A DNA stretch of 64,000 bases, from contig CAMACX010000004.1 in the NCBI GenBank assembly GCA_945831575.1, positions 1 through 64,000 of the forward strand, in the 5' to 3' direction. Shown piece by piece: positions 1 to 7,894 of the stretch. Source of the stretch: an uncultured Mediterranea sp. Its GTDB lineage: Bacteria; Bacteroidota; Bacteroidia; Bacteroidales; Bacteroidaceae. The position numbers and the translations under genes are program-made. Numbering within the stretch: position 1 is the first letter of the stretch; the number at the start of each line of letters is the position of its first letter. The notes under the pieces were generated by a model. The model was not told where the DNA came from and made no database searches. It was given only the letters and a program-made list of their open reading frames with translations.

Positions 1-872
1 CCGTTCATCAGGGCCATGACGTACTTGATCAGACCCAGCTTGCGGTCGCCGCAGAGTTCGCACTTGGCGTTCTTATAGACCAGTTCGCAGGTGGGTGAGC
101 CGTGAATGCCCAGCTTGTTCTCGATGCGGCGCACGTTGACGCCACCGTCGCGCTTGTCGTAGATGAACATCGAGAGGCCGCGGCCATCCTTGGTGCCCTC
201 CTCAGAGCGGGCCAGCACGAGGTGGAGGTCGGCGTCGCCGTTGGTGATGAAGCGCTTCACGCCATTCAGGCGCCAGCAGTTGTTGGCCTCGTCGAAGGTA
301 GCCTTGAGCATCACGCTCTGCAGGTCGGAGCCGGCATCGGGCTCGGTGAGGTCCATCGACATCGTCTCGCCGGCACAGATGCGGGGGATGAAGCGGCTGT
401 GCTGGTCGTCGTTGCCAAACTCATAGAGTGTCTCGATACAGTCTTGCAGCGACCAGATGTTGCCGAATCCGGCATCGGCGGCAGCCACAATCTCGGCACA
501 CATGGTGTAGGGGGTGATGGGGAAGTTGAGGCCACCGAAGCGGCGGGGCATGGTCATACCGTTGAGTCCGGCCTTCACCATGGCGTCAAGGTTCTGCTTC
601 GTGCCGCTGGCGTATTCTACGCGGCCGTTGGCGCACTTGGGTCCTTCGGCATCCACGCCTTCTGCATTGGGGGCAATGATTTCACCGGTGATCTCGCCAG
701 TGATTGCCAACACTTTGTCGTACGAGTCGAGCGCATCGGCCAGGTCCTGCGGTGCATAGTCGTACTGATCTTTGTCTCTGTACCCACGCTCCTTCAGTTC
801 GCAGATACGGGCCATCATCGGGTTGTTGAGATGGTATTTGAGCTCAGGTATATCGGAATAAAAATTTGCCAT
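1..872 (-). CDS. acyl-CoA dehydrogenase (3' end outside window)
   Basis: The first 290 residues are visible, starting MANFYSDIPELKYHLNN, and the frame stays open to the window edge, so the C-terminal part is missing. The family oxidises acyl-CoA thioesters at C2-C3 with FAD and passes electrons to electron-transfer flavoprotein. The motif MSMDLTEPDAGSDLQSV matches the conserved FAD/substrate loop of acyl-CoA dehydrogenases, and the N-terminal helical region (about residues 60-170) fits the family. The gene lies downstream of etfB-etfA on the same strand, which is the expected electron acceptor pair. A four-helix-bundle gene with repeats now separates it from etfA. Substrate chain length cannot be judged from this part. 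Confidence 0.93.
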   Translation of the reverse strand, partial: MANFYSDIPELKYHLNNPMMARICELKERGYRDKDQYDYAPQDLADALDSYDKVLAITGEITGEIIAPNAEGVDAEGPKCANGRVEYASGTKQNLDAMVKAGLNGMTMPRRFGGLNFPITPYTMCAEIVAAADAGFGNIWSLQDCIETLYEFGNDDQHSRFIPRICAGETMSMDLTEPDAGSDLQSVMLKATFDEANNCWRLNGVKRFITNGDADLHLVLARSEEGTKDGRGLSMFIYDKRDGGVNVRRIENKLGIHGSPTCELVYKNAKCELCGDRKLGLIKYVMALMN

Positions 873-910
873 AAAAGTATCTTTTTTTTTGGGAGATAAA
901 TGGAGTTAAA

Positions 911-935
911 GGGAGATAGGATGGAGATAAAGGCC
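911..935. repeat. left arm of inverted repeat flanking the four-helix-bundle gene
   Basis: The plus strand reads GGGAGATAGG-ATGGAGATAAAGGCC. The same sequence occurs in reverse complement at 1350-1384, on the other side of the small gene, with one mismatch and one extra GGAGATAAAG unit. Further copies of the GGAGATAAA core lie at 891-915. The pair brackets the gene at 967-1374. Confidence 0.75.
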
Positions 936-966
936 AATACTCTTGTGGAGATTAGGGCTAATACGC

Positions 967-1374
967 TTAATCTGTGTAGTTTGTATTGTTGATGCCCTTG
1001 ATATATGCATTCAGTAATTTGCTTGTCTCTTCCAATTTAATCATGAGTTGTTGGTAGATGGAGGGTTGGATATAGGAGAGGTCTGAAGATAGCATGGTAT
1101 AATAACGGCATTCTTCCAGACTGCCTTGAGAGATGTTGAGAAACCGCAACTTTTCCTGTTTGCCCAGCCTTTTATAGCCTTCCGCAATATTGGCAGGGAT
1201 GGAAACTGCTGCTCGTTGGAACTGGGAGCAAAGTCCAAAACGCTCCTCCGCAGGAAAAGACTTCGTCACCTGATAAACCAGAATAACGAACTCATGAGCT
1301 CTTTGCCAGGTCAAGAGATCCTGAAAAGAACGCGAAGGCAAAAACATTCGGCCTTTATCTCCCTTTATCTCCAT
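967..1374 (-). CDS. four-helix-bundle protein (23S rRNA intervening-sequence protein / S23 family)
   Basis: A small helical protein of the family first found in 23S rRNA intervening sequences and related to the Avd accessory protein of diversity-generating retroelements; its cellular role is not established. The diagnostic pattern is present: FQDLLTWQRAHEFVILVYQ, then FPAEERFGLCSQFQRAAVSIPANIAEG, then FLNISQGSLEECRYY. The longest frame starts at 1374, inside the right inverted-repeat arm, so its first nine residues (MEIKGDKGR) are encoded by the repeat. The internal Met at 1347 (MFLPSRSFQD) fits the family start better. It sits inside the etfBA-acyl-CoA dehydrogenase unit, on the same strand, flanked by repeats, and looks like an inserted cassette. 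Confidence 0.88.
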   Translation of the reverse strand: MEIKGDKGRMFLPSRSFQDLLTWQRAHEFVILVYQVTKSFPAEERFGLCSQFQRAAVSIPANIAEGYKRLGKQEKLRFLNISQGSLEECRYYTMLSSDLSYIQPSIYQQLMIKLEETSKLLNAYIKGINNTNYTD

Positions 1375-1384
1375 ACTATCTCCC
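1350..1384. repeat. right arm of inverted repeat flanking the four-helix-bundle gene
   Basis: Reverse complement of the left arm at 911-935, with one additional GGAGATAAAG unit. It overlaps the beginning of the longest reading frame of the four-helix-bundle gene and merges into the 22-bp tandem array that follows. Confidence 0.75.
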
Positions 1385-1466
1385 TTTATCTTCTAAAATA
1401 CCTCCCTTTATCACCTAAAAAACCTCCCTTTATCACCTAAAAAACCTCCCTTTATCTCCTAAAATA
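1380..1466. repeat. 22-bp tandem repeat, four units, between etfA and four-helix-bundle gene
   Basis: Units start at 1380, 1402, 1424 and 1446 and follow CTCCCTTTATCACCTAAAA plus a short A-rich end. The last unit is one base shorter and ends two bases before the etfA stop codon. The CTCCCTTTATC core is the complement of the GGAGATAAAGGGAG motif in the inverted repeats, so array and arms share one sequence family. Confidence 0.9.
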
Positions 1467-1467
1467 A

Positions 1468-2487
1468 TCACTTTGAATTCTTCTTATAATACTTAATCAT
1501 CTTGGGAATGACCTCTTCCACGGTACCGTTAATCACGTAGTCGGCGATGGTGTTGATGGGGGCATTCTCATCGTTGTTGATGGAGATGATGATGCCCGCA
1601 TCCTGCATACCGGCGATGTGCTGGATCTGACCGCTGATGCCACAGGCGATGTAGAGCTTGGGGTGTACGGTGATACCCGTCTGGCCAATCTGACGGTCGT
1701 GGTCGGCATAGCCGGCATCGACGGCGGCACGGCTGGCACCTACCTCGGCGTGAAGCTCTTTGGCCAGGTCAAACAGCATGTTGAAGCCTTCGCGTGAGCC
1801 CATGCCGTAGCCTCCGGCTACCACGATGGGGGCACCCTTGAGGTTGTGCTTGGCCTTCTCGACGTGGCGGTCAATGACCTTCACCACGAAGTCGGTCTCA
1901 GGCACATACTTGGCTACGTCGTGGCATACCACTTCGCCCTGGTAGTTGTCGTCCAGAATCTCCTTCTTCATCACGCCCTCGCGCACGGTGGCCATCTGCG
2001 GACGGTGCTCGGGGTTGACGATGGTGGCTACGATGTTGCCGCCAAAGGCGGGACGGATCTGGTAGAGCAGGTTGTCATAGGTCTTGCCAGCCTTCTTGTC
2101 TTCGTGTGAGCCAATCTCCAGCTGGGTGCAGTCGGCGGTCAGACCGCTGGTCAGGGCCGATGAGACGCGCGGACCGAGGTCGCGGCCGATGACGGTGGCA
2201 CCCATCAGACAGATCTGGGGTTTCTCCTCCTTGAAGAGGTTGACGAGGATGGAGGTGTGGGGCAGAGAGGTGTAGGGGAAGAGTCCCGGAGCATCAAATA
2301 CATGCAGCTTATCTACACCGTAGGGGAGCACCTGCTTGGCGATGCCGTCCAGCTTCTCGCCGGCGGCGATGGCTTCCAACTGGCAACCCAGCTGATTGGC
2401 CAGCTTGCGGCCTTTGGTCAACAGTTCGAGGCTGACGTCAGCCACGGTGGTGCCTTCTATTTCAAGATATACAAATACGTTGTTCAT
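1468..2487 (-). CDS. etfA: electron transfer flavoprotein subunit alpha
   Basis: The alpha subunit carries the redox-active FAD of the EtfAB heterodimer, which takes electrons from acyl-CoA dehydrogenase. It is 339 residues long, the usual family length. The C-terminal FAD-binding domain is clear: VVAGGYGMGSREGFNML near residue 222, GASRAAVDAGYADHDRQIGQ, then LYIACGISGQIQHIAGM and ISINNDENAPI, the family signature. The gene lies 30 bases downstream of etfB on the same strand, consistent with co-translation. The next genes downstream are the four-helix-bundle cassette and the acyl-CoA dehydrogenase. Confidence 0.96.
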   Translation of the reverse strand: MNNVFVYLEIEGTTVADVSLELLTKGRKLANQLGCQLEAIAAGEKLDGIAKQVLPYGVDKLHVFDAPGLFPYTSLPHTSILVNLFKEEKPQICLMGATVIGRDLGPRVSSALTSGLTADCTQLEIGSHEDKKAGKTYDNLLYQIRPAFGGNIVATIVNPEHRPQMATVREGVMKKEILDDNYQGEVVCHDVAKYVPETDFVVKVIDRHVEKAKHNLKGAPIVVAGGYGMGSREGFNMLFDLAKELHAEVGASRAAVDAGYADHDRQIGQTGITVHPKLYIACGISGQIQHIAGMQDAGIIISINNDENAPINTIADYVINGTVEEVIPKMIKYYKKNSK

Positions 2488-2517
2488 ATTGATTTTTGGG
2501 TTTTATCGCTTGTCAGC

Positions 2518-3411
2518 TTATCCAATGGTGTGGTTAGCCAGCAGTTCTACAATCAGTCCTTCTACGTCGGCATCGCTTCCGGTCAGGGTCTTGCTCTCCT
2601 TGGCCTGGAAGATGATGTTCTCGATCTTCTTCACCTTGGTGGGCGAACCGCTCAGTCCGCACTGTTTGGTGTCGCCGTTGACATCAGCTACGCTCCACTC
2701 GGTGATGTTGAGGTAGGGAGCCTTCTCATACAGGTCGGCATAGGGCAGGGGAGCGCCCTCCTTGGTGATAGCGGCCTTCTCCTGTGCGCCGAGGGCACGC
2801 TTGTACTTCATCACCAGCTTGGCGTTGCGCGGACGGCAGGGGGCGGCACTGCCGTTGACCGTCAGCACGATGGGCAGCGGACCTTCCACGGTCTCTACGC
2901 CGCCGTCGATGTGGCGCTTGACGGTGATGCGGCGGGCGGCTTCATCCACGCTCAGCACCTCCTCGGTGTAAGTGATCTGGGTCAGGCCCAGCTTCTCAGC
3001 CACCTGCGGTCCTACCTGGGCGGTATCACCGTCGATGGCCTGACGACCGCCGATGATGAGGTCGTATGCACCGATCTTGCGGATGGCTGTGGCCAGGGCA
3101 TACGAGGTGGCCAGCGTGTCTGCACCGGCAAAGGCGCGGTCGGTGAGCAGGTAGCCACCGTCGGCACCGCGATAGAGTCCTTCACGAATAATTTCGGCTG
3201 CACGGCCGGGGCCCATGGTCAGGATGGTGACCGTAGAGCCGGGATAAGCATCTTTCAGTCGGAGGGCCTGCTCCAATGCGTTCAGGTCTTCGGGATTGAA
3301 GATGGCGGGGAGAGCCGCACGGTTGATTGTACCGTCGGCATTCATGGCGTCTTTCCCAACGTTGCGCGTGTCGGGAACCTGTTTTGCCAATACTACGATT
3401 TTTAAACTCAT
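2518..3411 (-). CDS. etfB: electron transfer flavoprotein subunit beta
   Basis: The beta subunit binds AMP or, in bifurcating ETFs, a second FAD, and docks the partner dehydrogenase. It is 297 residues, beginning MSLKIVVLAKQVPDTRNVG. Visible family features are the N-terminal beta strand with KQVPDT, DLIIGGRQAIDGDTAQVGP, and the C-terminal ETF recognition region. It is the first gene of the etfB-etfA-acyl-CoA dehydrogenase unit. Whether this ETF bifurcates cannot be told from these motifs alone. Confidence 0.96.
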   Translation of the reverse strand: MSLKIVVLAKQVPDTRNVGKDAMNADGTINRAALPAIFNPEDLNALEQALRLKDAYPGSTVTILTMGPGRAAEIIREGLYRGADGGYLLTDRAFAGADTLATSYALATAIRKIGAYDLIIGGRQAIDGDTAQVGPQVAEKLGLTQITYTEEVLSVDEAARRITVKRHIDGGVETVEGPLPIVLTVNGSAAPCRPRNAKLVMKYKRALGAQEKAAITKEGAPLPYADLYEKAPYLNITEWSVADVNGDTKQCGLSGSPTKVKKIENIIFQAKESKTLTGSDADVEGLIVELLANHTIG

Positions 3412-3462
3412 CTTTATTTTGAATTTGGTATTAGTATGCTAATATACTTCTTGTTCAGCTTG

Positions 3463-3493
3463 CAAAATTACATAAAGTGTTGGTTTATTCAAG
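3463..3493 (-). promoter_or_regulatory. putative promoter of etfB operon
   Basis: On the minus strand CTTG is followed after 19 bases by TAATTTTG, which fits the Bacteroidota -7 consensus TAnnTTTG. The -33 box differs from TTTG at one base. It lies about 50 bases upstream of the etfB start. Confidence 0.5.
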
Positions 3494-3511
3494 CAATTGA
3501 GCCGTTTTTTT

Positions 3512-4429
3512 TCAATAAGAGGCCACTGCAAGGCTCCAAAGGAGGCCCATAAGGAACATATTTCGTGATGTTTCGCCCAAAATGGCATTCAATGCCCGTC
3601 CCTGACGGAGGCGTACCATCTTGCGCCAGGTGGTGAGGTGGAGGAGCAGGTAGGGGGAGGCGGCCCACACCAGCTGGTCGGTAGTGAGCAGGCCGCGGAG
3701 GGTCATCACCACGGCGATAAGCCAGCAGGTGAGGCCTAAAGCGAGGTAGAGATAACGGCCAAACGGTTCGCCGTAGCGGACGATGAGGGTGCGCTTGCCG
3801 CTTATGGCATCCTGCTCGCGGTCGCGGTAGTTGTTGACTACAAGCAGGGTGTCGATGGCCAGACCGCACATCAGTGAGGCGAGCAGCAGGTCGGGCGTGA
3901 GTGTGAAGCACTGCACGTAGTAGCTGCCGCAGACGGGCACCAGGCCGAAGAAGAGGAGTACGAGCAGGTCGCCCCAGCCCCGATAGGAGAGCAGGGTAGT
4001 GTAGAGGAAGGCGAAGAGCATGCAGAGGGCACCGAGTGACAGCAGTTCCCAGCCGCCGTAAGGCAGGCTGCGCCACACGCTGACGAGCACGCTGACTCCT
4101 GCTACGGCAGCTATGAGGAGGGTCACGCCGATGCCTATCTGCATGGCCCGCGGAGTAATCCAGCCTTGCGCACAGGCCCGTTCGGGGCCGAGCCGGTCGC
4201 TGCGGTCGGTGCCCTTGAGGAAGTCGTAGAGGTCGTTGATAAAGTTGGCTGCCACCTGCATGGCGCAGGCAAAGAGCAGGCAGCCCAGGGCAGGCTGCCA
4301 GTTGAAGGGACCGTCGTGAAGGGACAGGGCTGTACCCATCATGACGGGGATAATGGCCCCGGTAAGGGTCTTGGGTCGGATAGCCAGAAACCAGGCCTTC
4401 AGAGAGTTAATTTCGATAGTGTGTGTCAT
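3512..4429 (-). CDS. menA: 1,4-dihydroxy-2-naphthoate polyprenyltransferase
   Basis: A membrane UbiA-family enzyme that attaches the polyprenyl chain to dihydroxynaphthoate in menaquinone synthesis. The start MTHTIEINSLKAWFLAIRPKT was chosen over a longer frame because it follows a promoter-like box and the extra upstream residues look like non-coding sequence. The first aspartate motif, NFINDLYDFLKGTDRSDR, and the second, NNYRDREQDAISGKRT, are both present. About eight or nine hydrophobic segments follow. Length is 305 residues, normal for the family. MenG, which acts on its product, is encoded at 39761. Confidence 0.93.
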   Translation of the reverse strand: MTHTIEINSLKAWFLAIRPKTLTGAIIPVMMGTALSLHDGPFNWQPALGCLLFACAMQVAANFINDLYDFLKGTDRSDRLGPERACAQGWITPRAMQIGIGVTLLIAAVAGVSVLVSVWRSLPYGGWELLSLGALCMLFAFLYTTLLSYRGWGDLLVLLFFGLVPVCGSYYVQCFTLTPDLLLASLMCGLAIDTLLVVNNYRDREQDAISGKRTLIVRYGEPFGRYLYLALGLTCWLIAVVMTLRGLLTTDQLVWAASPYLLLHLTTWRKMVRLRQGRALNAILGETSRNMFLMGLLWSLAVASY

Positions 4430-4472
4430 ATAGGGTCGTCCGTTTGTTGGTGGCTGATAGGGTTTACGGCGG

Positions 4473-4480
4473 CAAAGATA
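4473..4480 (-). promoter_or_regulatory. putative -7 element of menA
   Basis: TATCTTTG on the minus strand matches TAnnTTTG and lies about 44 bases upstream of the chosen menA start. No good TTTG is seen at the -33 distance. Confidence 0.45.
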
Positions 4481-4481
4481 C

Positions 4482-4623
4482 AAAAAAAAAGGATACGTGG
4501 ATGGTGTTCTGCCACTTGAAGAGCGAATAGAGTCCGGTAGAACCCAGTTTGTAGGGCGCACTGCCGCTGAATCCGTAGCTGCGGGTAGAGGTCTCGTCAG
4601 GCTCAGCTTCAGGCAGGGCCGTT
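4482..4623 (-). pseudogene. possible gene remnant upstream of menA
   Basis: Between a stop at about 4624 and the menA promoter the minus strand holds an open stretch with coding-like composition (ETSTRSYGFSGSAPYKLG, then STGLYSLFKWQNT) but no start codon. It resembles the C-terminal end of a surface or membrane protein, but I do not recognise the family. It may be a decayed fragment, or chance. Confidence 0.3.
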
Positions 4624-4693
4624 TATTTAGTTAATAAACCACAATAATAGGGAATGTCGGGGATAAGAGGCGCTTTTGTGGCAAACTATTTGT

Positions 4694-4701
4694 TATTTTT
4701 G
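4694..4701 (+). promoter_or_regulatory. putative -7 element upstream of the zinc peptidase gene
   Basis: TATTTTTG fits TAnnTTTG. A TTTG lies upstream at 4675, but only 15 bases away, shorter than the usual 19-20. It is 170 bases before the gene, with the 21-bp tandem array in between. Confidence 0.35.
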
Positions 4702-4783
4702 TAGCGTGGTGTATGACTCCGGGTCTTATACCTTATTGTATATAGGTCTCTTATACCTTTATAATATATAAGCTACAAATAAG

Positions 4784-4840
4784 GATAAGCTACATATTAC
4801 AATAGATAAGCTACATATTACAATAGATAAGCTACATATT
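4784..4840. repeat. 21-bp tandem repeat, 2.7 units
   Basis: Units GATAAGCTACATATTACAAT plus one base start at 4784, 4805 and 4826 (partial). The array lies just upstream of the zinc peptidase gene, in what would be its 5' untranslated region. Confidence 0.9.
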
Positions 4841-4870
4841 TAAAACCAAATCAATGTATAGAAAGAAAAC

Positions 4871-5566
4871 ATGGAAACAGGAATGATTGGAATGCAGTGG
4901 ATCATCTTTATCGGAGTGGCCCTGCTGAGCTGGGTAGTTCAGCTCAACCTGAATGCGAAGTTTAAGAAGTACTCCAAGGTGCCTATGAGTGGCGGCCTGA
5001 CGGGTGCGGATGTGGCCTTGAAGATGCTGCGCGACAACGGCATCTACGATGTCAAGGTGACGCACGTGGCCGGACGGCTGACCGACCACTACAATCCGAT
5101 GGATAAGACGGTGAATCTCAGTGAGGGAGTCTATAACAGCAACAGCATCATGGCGGCTGCCGTGGCTGCTCATGAGTGTGGCCATGCCGTGCAGCATGCG
5201 CAGGCCTATGCGCCGCTGACGTTGCGAAGCAAGCTGGTGCCTGTGGTGCAGTTTGCCTCCACCTACATGTCGTGGGTATTGTTGGCGGGTATCATCCTGC
5301 TGGAGTCGTTTCCTCAGCTGCTGCTGGCCGGTATCCTGCTCTTTGCCACGACCACGCTCTTCAGCTTTGTCACCCTTCCCGTGGAGATTGATGCCAGCCG
5401 GCGGGCACTGGCCTGGCTGAGCAATGCAGGCATCACCAACGTCAATACCTACGGCAAGGCAAGCGAAGCCCTGCGTGCAGCCGCCTACACCTACGTAGCT
5501 GCAGCGCTCGGCTCACTGGCCACGTTGGTCTATTATGTGATGATTTTCCTCAACCGGCGTGACTGA
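4871..5566 (+). CDS. zinc membrane metallopeptidase (YugP-like, Zn_peptidase_2)
   Basis: A 231-residue integral membrane protein with an N-terminal hydrophobic helix (residues 8-25), the zincin motif HECGHAVQH at about residues 99-107, and two hydrophobic segments around residues 125-175. This is the layout of the YugP-like family of neutral zinc membrane peptidases. The third zinc ligand would come from the conserved EIDASRRAL segment near residue 175. Substrates are unknown. It stands alone: menA is divergent upstream and a small membrane gene converges downstream. Confidence 0.9.
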   Translation: METGMIGMQWIIFIGVALLSWVVQLNLNAKFKKYSKVPMSGGLTGADVALKMLRDNGIYDVKVTHVAGRLTDHYNPMDKTVNLSEGVYNSNSIMAAAVAAHECGHAVQHAQAYAPLTLRSKLVPVVQFASTYMSWVLLAGIILLESFPQLLLAGILLFATTTLFSFVTLPVEIDASRRALAWLSNAGITNVNTYGKASEALRAAAYTYVAAALGSLATLVYYVMIFLNRRD

Positions 5567-5612
5567 GTAGTCTGCCGGCGTGAGTGATGCCCCAGTCGGC
5601 GTGAGTCATCGC
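5554..5612. repeat. 21-22-bp degenerate tandem repeat, three units
   Basis: CGGCGTGAGT-like units begin at about 5554, 5575 and 5597. The first covers the stop codon of the zinc peptidase gene, so part of its C-terminus (NRRD) is encoded by the repeat. Confidence 0.65.
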
Positions 5613-5619
5613 TGGTACG

Positions 5620-5766
5620 TTATTGCACCTCGCTGAGCCAGAACTCATGCGTGTTGCTGACGAGGGATGAAATCATGTAGCAGATGAAAAGTACGGCAAT
5701 AATCACCATAATCACACCCACTACGGCGTTGTGATTCTCTTTCTTGAATTGCATCATTGATACCAT
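5620..5766 (-). CDS. small single-span membrane protein, 48 residues
   Basis: The frame reads MVSMMQFKKENHNAVVG, then a hydrophobic helix (VIMVIIAVLFICYMISSLV, about residues 18-36), then a short polar tail ending SEVQ. It is preceded by a strong Shine-Dalgarno match (AAAGGAGG at 5772-5779, five bases from the ATG) and by TATATTTG at 5799-5806, a fitting -7 box. Strong Shine-Dalgarno sites are uncommon in Bacteroidota, which adds weight to the gene call. I do not recognise the family and give no function. Confidence 0.6.
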   Translation of the reverse strand: MVSMMQFKKENHNAVVGVIMVIIAVLFICYMISSLVSNTHEFWLSEVQ

Positions 5767-5798
5767 AATTGCCTCCTTTCTTAGGTTGATTTACCCTA

Positions 5799-5806
5799 CA
5801 AATATA
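5799..5806 (-). promoter_or_regulatory. putative -7 element of the 48-residue membrane protein
   Basis: TATATTTG on the minus strand fits TAnnTTTG, 33 bases upstream of the ATG. Confidence 0.5.
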
Positions 5807-5831
5807 GGCAAATGGATGAAGCAAACGAAAA

Positions 5832-5857
5832 AAAGGAGCACCAATCGGTGCTCCTTT
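5832..5857 (-). terminator. intrinsic terminator of hisS
   Basis: An 11-bp stem (AAAGGAGCACC / GGTGCTCCTTT) with a four-base loop is followed on the minus strand by a T run. It lies 48 bases beyond the hisS stop. Confidence 0.85.
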
Positions 5858-5905
5858 ATGTTTTTTTAGGCTTATGATGTACTCTTAAACGGTTTTTTGG
5901 GGGGC

Positions 5906-7276
5906 TTATCCGAGCGACAGGATGCGCTCGATGGCCTCCTGGATGGTGACGAGTGCCTGCTCGCCGCTCTCCATGTTCTTCAGCGTCAGTTTGCCTTCAG
6001 CTATCTCATTCTCTCCGGCCAGGGCTACGAAGGGTATCTTCTTGGCGTTGGCGTAGGACATCTGCTTCTTCATCTTGCTACTGTCGGGGAAGAGTTCAGC
6101 CCGCAGGCCGGCCTCACGGGCCTGCTTGAGTGCCTGCATGGCGTAGGCTGCCTCACGCTCACCAAAGTTGATGAAGAGCAGCTGCGTACTGTTGACGGCT
6201 TCACGCGGATAGAGGTCGAGCTGGTTGAGCACGTCGAAGATGCGGTCGGCACCAAAGGAGATGCCCACGCCACTCACACCGCCCAGGCCGAAGACACCTG
6301 TCAGGTTGTCATAACGTCCGCCGCCGGTGATGCTGCCAATCTGTACATCGAGTGCCTTTACTTCAAAGATGGCTCCCGTGTAGTAATTGAGTCCTCGGGC
6401 CAGGGTGAGGTCCAATTCGATGTCGTTTTTCATCTGCAGCCCCTGGAGGGTGGAGAGAATAAATTCGCTCTCGGCCACTCCCTTCAGTCCTGTCTCACTC
6501 CCGGCCAGTACCTCCTTGAGCGTGGCGAGCTTCTCCTCGTTGCTGCCGCTCAGTAGGATGATGGGTTGCAGTTTGCCGATGGCCCCCTCGCTGATGCCCT
6601 TCTCCCGCAGTTCGGCATTGACATTGTCCAGGCCGATCTTGTCCAGCTTGTCGATGGCCACAGTGATATCTACAATCTTGTCGGCCTCGCCGATGATCTC
6701 AGCGATACCGCTCAGGATCTTGCGGTTGTTGATCTTGATGCAGACGCGGATGCCAAAGCGGCTGAATACTGTATCGACGATCTGCATCAGCTCCACCTCG
6801 TTGAGCAGCGAGTCGCTACCCACGACATCGGCGTCACACTGGTAGAACTCCCTGTAGCGACCCTTCTGCGGGCGGTCAGCACGCCACACGGGCTGTATCT
6901 GGTAGCGCTTGAAGGGGAAAGTGAGCTCATCGCGGTGCATCACCACGTAGCGGGCAAAGGGTACGGTGAGGTCGTAGCGCAGTCCCTTCTCGCAGAACTT
7001 GGAGGCCAGCTTGGCCGCATTGCGGCTCAGCAGCTCCTCGTCGGTCAGGCCGCTGAAGTAGTCGCCCGAGTTCTGTATCTTGAAGAGCAGCTTGTCGCCC
7101 TCTTCGCCATACTTGCCCATGAGCGTGGAGAGCGTCTCCATGGCCGGAGTCTCAATCTGCTGGAAGCCATAGAAATGATATACGTCGCGGATGGTATTGA
7201 ATATATAGTTACGTTTCGCCATCTCCTCGGGCGAAAAATCACGTGTTCCCTTAGGGATAGAAGGTTTCTGAGCCAT
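5906..7276 (-). CDS. hisS: histidyl-tRNA synthetase
   Basis: A class II aminoacyl-tRNA synthetase that charges tRNA-His. It is 456 residues, beginning [21 protein letters not shown]. Motif 1 lies near residues 30-60. Motif 2 includes [21 protein letters not shown]. The histidine signatures [10 protein letters not shown] (about residue 290) and a glycine-rich GGGRYDNL (about residue 317) are present. The C-terminal anticodon-binding domain covers about residues 360-456. It has its own promoter-like box and a clear terminator, so it is probably monocistronic. Confidence 0.97.
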   Translation of the reverse strand: MAQKPSIPKGTRDFSPEEMAKRNYIFNTIRDVYHFYGFQQIETPAMETLSTLMGKYGEEGDKLLFKIQNSGDYFSGLTDEELLSRNAAKLASKFCEKGLRYDLTVPFARYVVMHRDELTFPFKRYQIQPVWRADRPQKGRYREFYQCDADVVGSDSLLNEVELMQIVDTVFSRFGIRVCIKINNRKILSGIAEIIGEADKIVDITVAIDKLDKIGLDNVNAELREKGISEGAIGKLQPIILLSGSNEEKLATLKEVLAGSETGLKGVAESEFILSTLQGLQMKNDIELDLTLARGLNYYTGAIFEVKALDVQIGSITGGGRYDNLTGVFGLGGVSGVGISFGADRIFDVLNQLDLYPREAVNSTQLLFINFGEREAAYAMQALKQAREAGLRAELFPDSSKMKKQMSYANAKKIPFVALAGENEIAEGKLTLKNMESGEQALVTIQEAIERILSLG

Positions 7277-7306
7277 ATCTTTTCACTTTAAGTTTGAATT
7301 TGGCCG

Positions 7307-7314
7307 CAAAGGTA
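7307..7314 (-). promoter_or_regulatory. putative -7 element of hisS
   Basis: TACCTTTG on the minus strand fits TAnnTTTG, about 30 bases upstream of the ATG. Confidence 0.55.
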
Positions 7315-7350
7315 CGCTTTTTTATCAGATTTCCTTTCCGAGATGGCATA

Positions 7351-7378
7351 AAAAAAGCACCACGGCTTTGTGGTGCTT
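7351..7378 (-). terminator. intrinsic terminator of the PLDc_N-like gene
   Basis: A 9-bp stem (AAGCACCAC / GTGGTGCTT) with a six-base loop is followed on the minus strand by seven T residues. It lies 19 bases past the stop of the 61-residue gene. Confidence 0.85.
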
Positions 7379-7396
7379 AAAATTTTCTCTTCCTTT

Positions 7397-7582
7397 TTAC
7401 TTGAGCAGTGCCTGCAGGTTTTCGCGGCCCCAGAAGTAATAGACGGCCAGGCCTACCCAGCTCGTCAGCAACAGGATGATGACCAGCAACAGCTTCTTGA
7501 TGCCGTCGATGTCCCACTTCAGAATCTCAAGCACAGCCTTGATGCAGAGCACCAGACCGATAATCCAAATAATAAATCCCAT
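7397..7582 (-). CDS. small PLDc_N-like membrane protein, 61 residues
   Basis: The start MGFIIWIIGLVLCIKAVLEI was chosen because TATATTTG, a good -7 box, lies 34 bases upstream; the longer open frame runs through that promoter. There are two hydrophobic helices (residues 2-20 and 30-50), and the second ends SWVGLAVYYFWGREN. This resembles the short PLDc_N / cardiolipin synthase N-terminal-like membrane family common in Bacteroidota. No enzymatic residues are present. It has its own promoter and terminator. Confidence 0.75.
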   Translation of the reverse strand: MGFIIWIIGLVLCIKAVLEILKWDIDGIKKLLLVIILLLTSWVGLAVYYFWGRENLQALLK

Positions 7583-7615
7583 ATTTCTTCTTATTTTTAT
7601 TGGTAAATATTGCTG

Positions 7616-7623
7616 CAAATATA
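7616..7623 (-). promoter_or_regulatory. putative -7 element of the PLDc_N-like gene
   Basis: TATATTTG on the minus strand fits TAnnTTTG. Confidence 0.5.
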
Positions 7624-7674
7624 GCTCATTTTTGAAACTTTCATGGATTTTACATGAAAAAATAGCGGTATGAG

Positions 7675-7710
7675 CGAAAAAAAATGCCCTATGGGACATC
7701 TCGCAGGGCA
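7675..7710 (-). terminator. terminator of a decayed gene
   Basis: ATGCCCT (7704-7710, read in reverse) pairs with AGGGCAT (7683-7689). A run of eight T residues follows on the minus strand. It lies just past the stop of the fragment at 7729-7894. Confidence 0.6.
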
Positions 7711-7728
7711 TCCGATGTGCAGGGTGCT

Positions 7729-7894
7729 ATTACTCCTCGTCTTCGTGGGCTGTGGTCTTTGCCTTGGTGGGTGCAGGTGCTGCCTTGGTGCGTGCAGGTG
7801 TTGCCTTGGTGAGGGCGGCCAGTGTGACTTCCGCCTTGGCAAAGTGCTCCTCCTCGGCCAGTTGGGTCAGTATCTGGCGGGCTTGGTCGTTATT
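7729..7894 (-). pseudogene. C-terminal fragment of an unidentified protein
   Basis: The minus strand holds 54 codons ending in TAA (RQILTQLAEEEHFAKAEVTL, then an Ala/Pro/Lys/Thr-rich tail with repeated TKAxPA, ending HEDEE). An in-frame stop directly precedes it and there is no start codon, yet its terminator survives. It looks like the tail of a truncated gene, and such Lys/Ala tails occur on DNA-binding proteins. The family is not recognised. Confidence 0.4.

Noticed and set aside
102-899. Open frame on the plus strand at the left edge
   Set aside because: The minus strand encodes a clear acyl-CoA dehydrogenase, which runs off the window. The plus frame is its shadow.
967-1374. Diversity-generating retroelement, because the protein family is related to Avd
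   Set aside because: No reverse transcriptase, template repeat or variable repeat is seen nearby. The protein fits the general four-helix-bundle family.
3489-4076. Pro- and Arg-rich frame overlapping menA on the same strand
   Set aside because: It is an alternative frame of menA; menA has both aspartate motifs and membrane helices.
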